Shown: positions 24,326 to 27,053 of the stretch, piece by piece
Position numbering within the stretch: position 1 is the stretch's first letter
Layout of the letters: every line of letters starts with the position of its first letter
Origin: CAKSNH01 sp964422725
GTDB taxonomy: Bacteria; Bacillota; Clostridia; UBA1381
Assembly: GCA_964422725.1 (NCBI GenBank)
Contig: CAYRCC010000027.1
Span: forward strand, 1-27,053
Length of the DNA stretch: 27,053 bases
Direction: 5' to 3'
Made by a program: the position numbers and the translations under genes
The notes under the pieces: generated by a model
What the model was told of the DNA's origin: nothing
The model's database searches: none
The model's input: the letters and a program-made list of their open reading frames with translations, nothing else

Positions 24326-24658
24326 TTACAGCTCCTTTCGGGTTTTAAAATCTTTTTCCCATTTTATTGTGTCAGGTATATAGGCAGTAATTATATATAG
24401 ATATTCATTGTCAATACTGCATACCACATGAATAGGTCTTTTATTCAAAGTATATCCGAATACCAAACAGCTCGGAAACGGTTTGTCGTATATATATTTT
24501 TCGATAATTTCTCCGTTTAGTATAGTTTCAATAATTTCGGCGCGTTTTATACCGCGTTGCAACATTCGTGTTGCGGCGTGATTTTTCCAAAGAATTTTAT
24601 CTGTGCGACATATCCTTTGCAAGTCTGCTGTTGTATAGGGAAAATTTTCTGTTTTCAC
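24326..24658 (-). CDS. DUF4258 protein (putative RelE-like toxin)
   Basis: A 110-residue protein with the DUF4258 signature: HAATRMLQRGI, GEIIEKY, PFPSCLVFGY, RPIHVVCSID and IITAYIPDTIKWE. DUF4258 proteins belong to the RelE/MqsR-like group and are commonly paired with YgiT-type zinc fingers, as here. The probable role is an mRNA-cleaving toxin held by the downstream zinc-finger protein. It starts with GTG, with AAGGGCGG about eight bases upstream. Toxin-first order is as in mqsRA and higBA. Activity is not shown by the sequence. Confidence 0.82.
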   Translation of the reverse strand: MKTENFPYTTADLQRICRTDKILWKNHAATRMLQRGIKRAEIIETILNGEIIEKYIYDKPFPSCLVFGYTLNKRPIHVVCSIDNEYLYIITAYIPDTIKWEKDFKTRKEL

Positions 24659-24687
24659 TGTGTCACCGCCCTTGTAGTTTCATATAT

Positions 24688-24716
24688 ATTTTAACACGCG
24701 GCGAGCCGATTGGCAA
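24688..24716 (-). promoter_or_regulatory. Promoter for the DUF4258/YgiT pair
   Basis: On the minus strand TTGCCA (24711-24716), a 17-base spacer and TAAAAT (24688-24693) form a good sigma-A promoter, 30 bases before the GTG start. Confidence 0.6.
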
Positions 24717-24768
24717 GAACAATTGCAAAGAGTTTTTTTTATAACCGTGAATATTTCGGAAAAAAATA

Positions 24769-24797
24769 TTGACATTTCCGACATAATAATATACAAT
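24769..24797 (+). promoter_or_regulatory. Strong promoter for the leu leader and leuA
   Basis: A perfect TTGACA (24769-24774), a 17-base spacer and TACAAT (24792-24797). Transcription would start near 24804, so the message contains the leader peptide, the terminator and leuA, but not the longer open frame that begins at 24723. Confidence 0.85.
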
Positions 24798-24827
24798 AGA
24801 ATAAATGATATTTCGGAGGAAACTGTT

Positions 24828-24923
24828 ATGAGTGATTCATACTTTTACAAAATGAATAACCTACTCCTATCAGGGCTGAGCATTTTATGTGGACAGTTTA
24901 TTCCTCTGTGCTTGTATGCTTGA
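24828..24923 (+). CDS. Leucine-rich leader peptide upstream of leuA
   Basis: A 31-codon frame with a good ribosome binding site (GGAGGA, 24815-24820, seven bases from the ATG). Seven of its 31 residues are leucine, including three consecutive codons CTA CTC CTA (24861-24869) and further Leu codons at 24876, 24885, 24906 and 24912. The stop at 24921-24923 is 13 bases before an intrinsic terminator that precedes leuA. This matches leader peptides of ribosome-mediated attenuation, such as E. coli leuL with its run of leucine codons. The peptide itself probably has no function; its translation rate would sense leucyl-tRNA. Confidence 0.72.
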   Translation: MSDSYFYKMNNLLLSGLSILCGQFIPLCLYA

Positions 24924-24936
24924 CGGGCGGATTTTT

Positions 24937-24972
24937 AAGGACTGAGCCACATTTTAGGCTCAGCCCTTTTTT
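24937..24972 (+). terminator. Leader terminator (attenuator) before leuA
   Basis: AAGGACTGAGCC (24937-24948) pairs with GGCTCAGCCCTT (24957-24968) with one A-C mismatch, closing an eight-base loop and followed by a T-run through 24972. It stands between the promoter and leuA, so it must be read through for leuA to be expressed. Its 3' arm can also pair perfectly with 24872-24881 inside the leader peptide frame. Confidence 0.8.
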
Positions 24973-25016
24973 GATACTTAAATAAATTGCTATCTATTTT
25001 AGAAAGGTTTGATGTT

Positions 25017-26666
25017 ATGAATTACCAAAAATACAGAAAAATGTATCACCCTGTGCCGTTGGAAAAACGCGACTGGCCGGACAACGAAATAAAGCAGGCA
25101 CCGGTATGGTGCAGTGTCGATTTGCGTGACGGCAACCAGGCACTATATTCGCCTATGACCATTGATGAAAAACTCGAATTTTTCAGTTATCTGGTGAAAA
25201 TGGGTTTTAAAGAGATTGAAGTCGGTTTTCCGGCGGCGTCCGAAACGGAATTTCGGTTTGTAAGACGGCTTATCGAGGAAAACTATATTCCCGATGACGT
25301 TACAATTCAGGTGCTTACACAGGCGAGAGAGCATATCATAAAAAGAACCGTCGAAGCTCTTGACGGCGCGAAAAACGTAATAATCCACCTTTATAATTCC
25401 ACGTCGACACTTCAGAGAAAAGCGGTGTTTAAAAAGAATAAAGAGGAGATTATCAAAATCGCGGTTGACGGTGCGGTGCTTGTAAAGGAGCTTGTAAAGG
25501 ATTTTAAGGGCAATGTGCGTTTTGAGTATTCGCCGGAGAGCTTTACATGTACAGAGATGGACTATGCCGCGGAAATTACAAACAAGGTGCTTGACGTTTT
25601 TGAGCCGACAGCCGACAGAAAGGTTATCGTAAATCTTCCGTCGACTATAGAAGTCGCAACGGCAAACGTTTATGCAGACCAGATAGAATATATGCATAAA
25701 CACTTAAAGTACCGCGAAAACATAGTTATCAGTATTCACGCGCACAACGACCGCGGTACGGGAATTGCCTCAAGCGAGCTTGCGATGCTTGCCGGCGCGG
25801 ACAGAGTAGAGGGTACGCTGTTCGGAAACGGCGAAAGAACGGGAAATGCCGACATTGTAGTTATCGCGCTTAATCTGTTTGCACAGGGTATTGACCCGAA
25901 ACTGGACATTTCAAACATTGACGAGGTGATAAAGGTGTACGAGAAATTCAACCGTCTGCCGATACACCCAAGACACCCGTATGCCGGAGAAATGGCGTAT
26001 GTTGCTTTTTCGGGTTCGCACCAGGACGCAATAAAGAAGAGTATGGATTTGTATGAGGCACAGCAGGGCAATTACTGGGAAAATCCGTATCTTACAATTG
26101 ACCCGACCGATTTGGGCAGACATTATGAGCCTATTTTGATTAACAGTCAGTCCGGCAAGGGCGGAGTGAACTATGTAATGGAAAACAAGTTCGGCTATTC
26201 CATACCTAAGGACATGCTGGTTGAGTTCAGCAAAATCATTCAAAAGATTACGGACAAGCACCAGGAGGTTTTGGCGGCAGAGAAGATTTACGCCGAGTTT
26301 AAGAGTGAATATGTAAACATAACCGCGCCGCTTAAACTGAAGTCGTATCAATCGAGTATATGCGACGAGGCAACCCATATAAATGCGGTTATCGAGCTTG
26401 ACGGCGAGCGCAAGACGATAGAGTCTGCCGGAAACGGTCCGCTTGATGCGATTTGTACAGGCTTTGAAAATGTACTCGGCAGAGCCTTTGAGATAGTTTC
26501 GTACACTGAGCACGCGCTTGAAAAAGCATCGACTTCGCACGCGGTATCGTACATAGGACTCAAGGACGAGAATGATAAAATTTATTGGGGCGCGGGTGTT
26601 GATGCGAATATTAACACGTCGTCGATGTATGCACTGGTGAGTGCGGTGAACAAAATGCTGAGATGA
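25017..26666 (+). CDS. leuA: 2-isopropylmalate synthase (LeuA type II)
   Basis: A 549-residue enzyme that condenses 2-oxoisovalerate and acetyl-CoA, the first committed step of leucine synthesis. The N-terminal extension YQKYRKMYHPVPLEKRDWP before the catalytic barrel marks the longer type II group. Barrel motifs are D35-LRDGNQAL, IEVGFPAAS, the metal ligands H241-A-H243-N-D, and GNGERTGNAD. A linker precedes the C-terminal LeuA dimer domain (about 430-549), the usual site of leucine feedback. The ATG has AAAGG (25003-25007) nine bases upstream; an upstream in-frame codon at 24987 has no binding site. Control by the leader terminator is likely. No leuB, leuC or leuD follows. Confidence 0.95.
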   Translation: MNYQKYRKMYHPVPLEKRDWPDNEIKQAPVWCSVDLRDGNQALYSPMTIDEKLEFFSYLVKMGFKEIEVGFPAASETEFRFVRRLIEENYIPDDVTIQVLTQAREHIIKRTVEALDGAKNVIIHLYNSTSTLQRKAVFKKNKEEIIKIAVDGAVLVKELVKDFKGNVRFEYSPESFTCTEMDYAAEITNKVLDVFEPTADRKVIVNLPSTIEVATANVYADQIEYMHKHLKYRENIVISIHAHNDRGTGIASSELAMLAGADRVEGTLFGNGERTGNADIVVIALNLFAQGIDPKLDISNIDEVIKVYEKFNRLPIHPRHPYAGEMAYVAFSGSHQDAIKKSMDLYEAQQGNYWENPYLTIDPTDLGRHYEPILINSQSGKGGVNYVMENKFGYSIPKDMLVEFSKIIQKITDKHQEVLAAEKIYAEFKSEYVNITAPLKLKSYQSSICDEATHINAVIELDGERKTIESAGNGPLDAICTGFENVLGRAFEIVSYTEHALEKASTSHAVSYIGLKDENDKIYWGAGVDANINTSSMYALVSAVNKMLR

Positions 26667-26671
26667 GATGA

Positions 26672-26707
26672 GGGTTAAAGGGGCTGCCGCCCCTTTAACC
26701 CTTTTTT
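26672..26707 (+). terminator. Strong intrinsic terminator after leuA
   Basis: A 13-bp perfect stem (GGGTTAAAGGGGC, 26672-26684, with 26689-26701) closes a TGCC loop and is followed by six T residues (26702-26707), five bases after the leuA stop. Its core AAAGGGGC/GCCCCTTT matches the dispersed palindrome family. Confidence 0.9.
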
Positions 26708-26738
26708 GCGGTAACCGCGGAGGCTGCGGGTAAATACC

Positions 26739-27053
26739 GCTTGCGCAAAGGGTAAGCGGTTCGGGTGACAAGGGTGTTGCCCTTGTCAATCCCTTTGGCG
26801 GTTATCCGTTGTCAGCGGTAAGGGGCGGAAAATAAGCTTGCGCTTGGCGGAAATAGGCGGTAAGGGGCTACCGCCCCTTAGGCAGACAAGGGTAACACCC
26901 TTGAACCCTTTTGGTGGGTATCTATTGTCAGCGGTAAGGGGCTACCGCCCCTTAGGAAAACATAGATATTATCATATTTCATCTGCTATCCCTGTGACAC
27001 TTTTGCCTTGCCGCAATAAACAAAAAGCTAAGGAAGAATAAAATTGCATTTTG
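26739..27053 (+). repeat. Dispersed repeat, copy C (gene-free to window end)
   Basis: This stretch repeats parts of copy A in the same direction: GCTTGCGCAAA, GCGGTTCGGGTGACAAGGGTG, the palindrome at 26767-26787, a CCCTTTGGCGGTTAT block and GTCAGCGGTAAGGGG. A second partial unit follows, with palindromes at 26861-26880, 26887-26903 and 26935-26954. Positions 26977-27005 equal positions 1-29 exactly, then the match ends. No gene is seen; the open frames here are artefacts of the repeat. Confidence 0.75.

Noticed and set aside
24723..24827. Upstream extension of the leader frame beginning with TTG
   Set aside because: It lies upstream of and across the TTGACA/TACAAT promoter, has no ribosome binding site, and the ATG at 24828 has a good one.
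24937..25016. T-box riboswitch before leuA
   Set aside because: No T-box consensus sequence, specifier-loop-length leader or AG-bulge was seen; the leader is short and contains a translated frame instead.
25012..25020. ATGTTATGA, a Met-Leu-stop mini-frame overlapping the leuA start
   Set aside because: Tempting as a leucine sensor, but its ATG is only four bases from AAAGG and nine bases is better for leuA itself; a two-codon frame this short arises easily by chance.

Overview
The window looks like chromosome from a Gram-positive, anaerobic, plant-polysaccharide-degrading member of class Clostridia (Bacillota). Evidence: AAGGAG-type ribosome binding sites, sigma-A-like promoters, several TTG starts, OmpR-type two-component systems, a methyl-accepting chemotaxis protein, a very large modular secreted esterase with TP-rich linkers, and a cytoplasmic rhamnosidase/polygalacturonase pair. 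The combination points to a pectin (rhamnogalacturonan) user. Genus is not determined here; a Monoglobus-like gut pectin degrader would fit but was not tested.

Layout. 1-554: gene-free dispersed repeat. 555-2404 (-): sensor kinase and response regulator, flanked on the other side (2442-2815) by an inverted copy of the same repeat, followed by a short array of related GC-rich palindromic units to about 3000. 3258-4832 (+): citramalate synthase with its own promoter. 5085-7148 (+): chemoreceptor. 7149-7710: terminator, promoter and an inverted-repeat-bounded, hairpin-rich element. 7711-12777 (+): 1688-residue secreted multidomain SGNH esterase. 12815-12978: a 164-bp deleted insertion sequence still carrying the end of a transposase reading frame. 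13025-17683 (-): GH78 then GH28, a two-gene operon. 17922-24025 (+): ArsR-type regulator with a large C-terminal domain, argC, a second two-component system, argB and cysK, tightly packed in the first part. 24093-24658 (-): DUF4258 / YgiT-type toxin-antitoxin-like pair. 24769-26666 (+): strong promoter, leucine-rich leader peptide, terminator, then leuA. 26667-27053: terminator and a third copy of the dispersed repeat.

How the genes fit together. The secreted esterase probably removes acetyl groups from pectin outside the cell. Imported oligosaccharides would be trimmed in the cytoplasm by the signal-less GH78 and GH28 enzymes, whose operon is divergent from the ArsR-type regulator. The biosynthetic genes cover the first committed steps to isoleucine (cimA) and leucine (leuA), two arginine steps (argC, argB) and cysteine (cysK). 

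The most interesting signals are the leucine-rich leader/terminator upstream of leuA with an unusual competing long-range pairing, the ArsR-type regulator with two TGCAAAT sites exactly 20 bp apart over its own promoter, the hairpin-rich element ahead of the esterase gene, the altered catalytic motifs of the GH28 protein, and a repeat family that brackets a two-component system as inverted copies.
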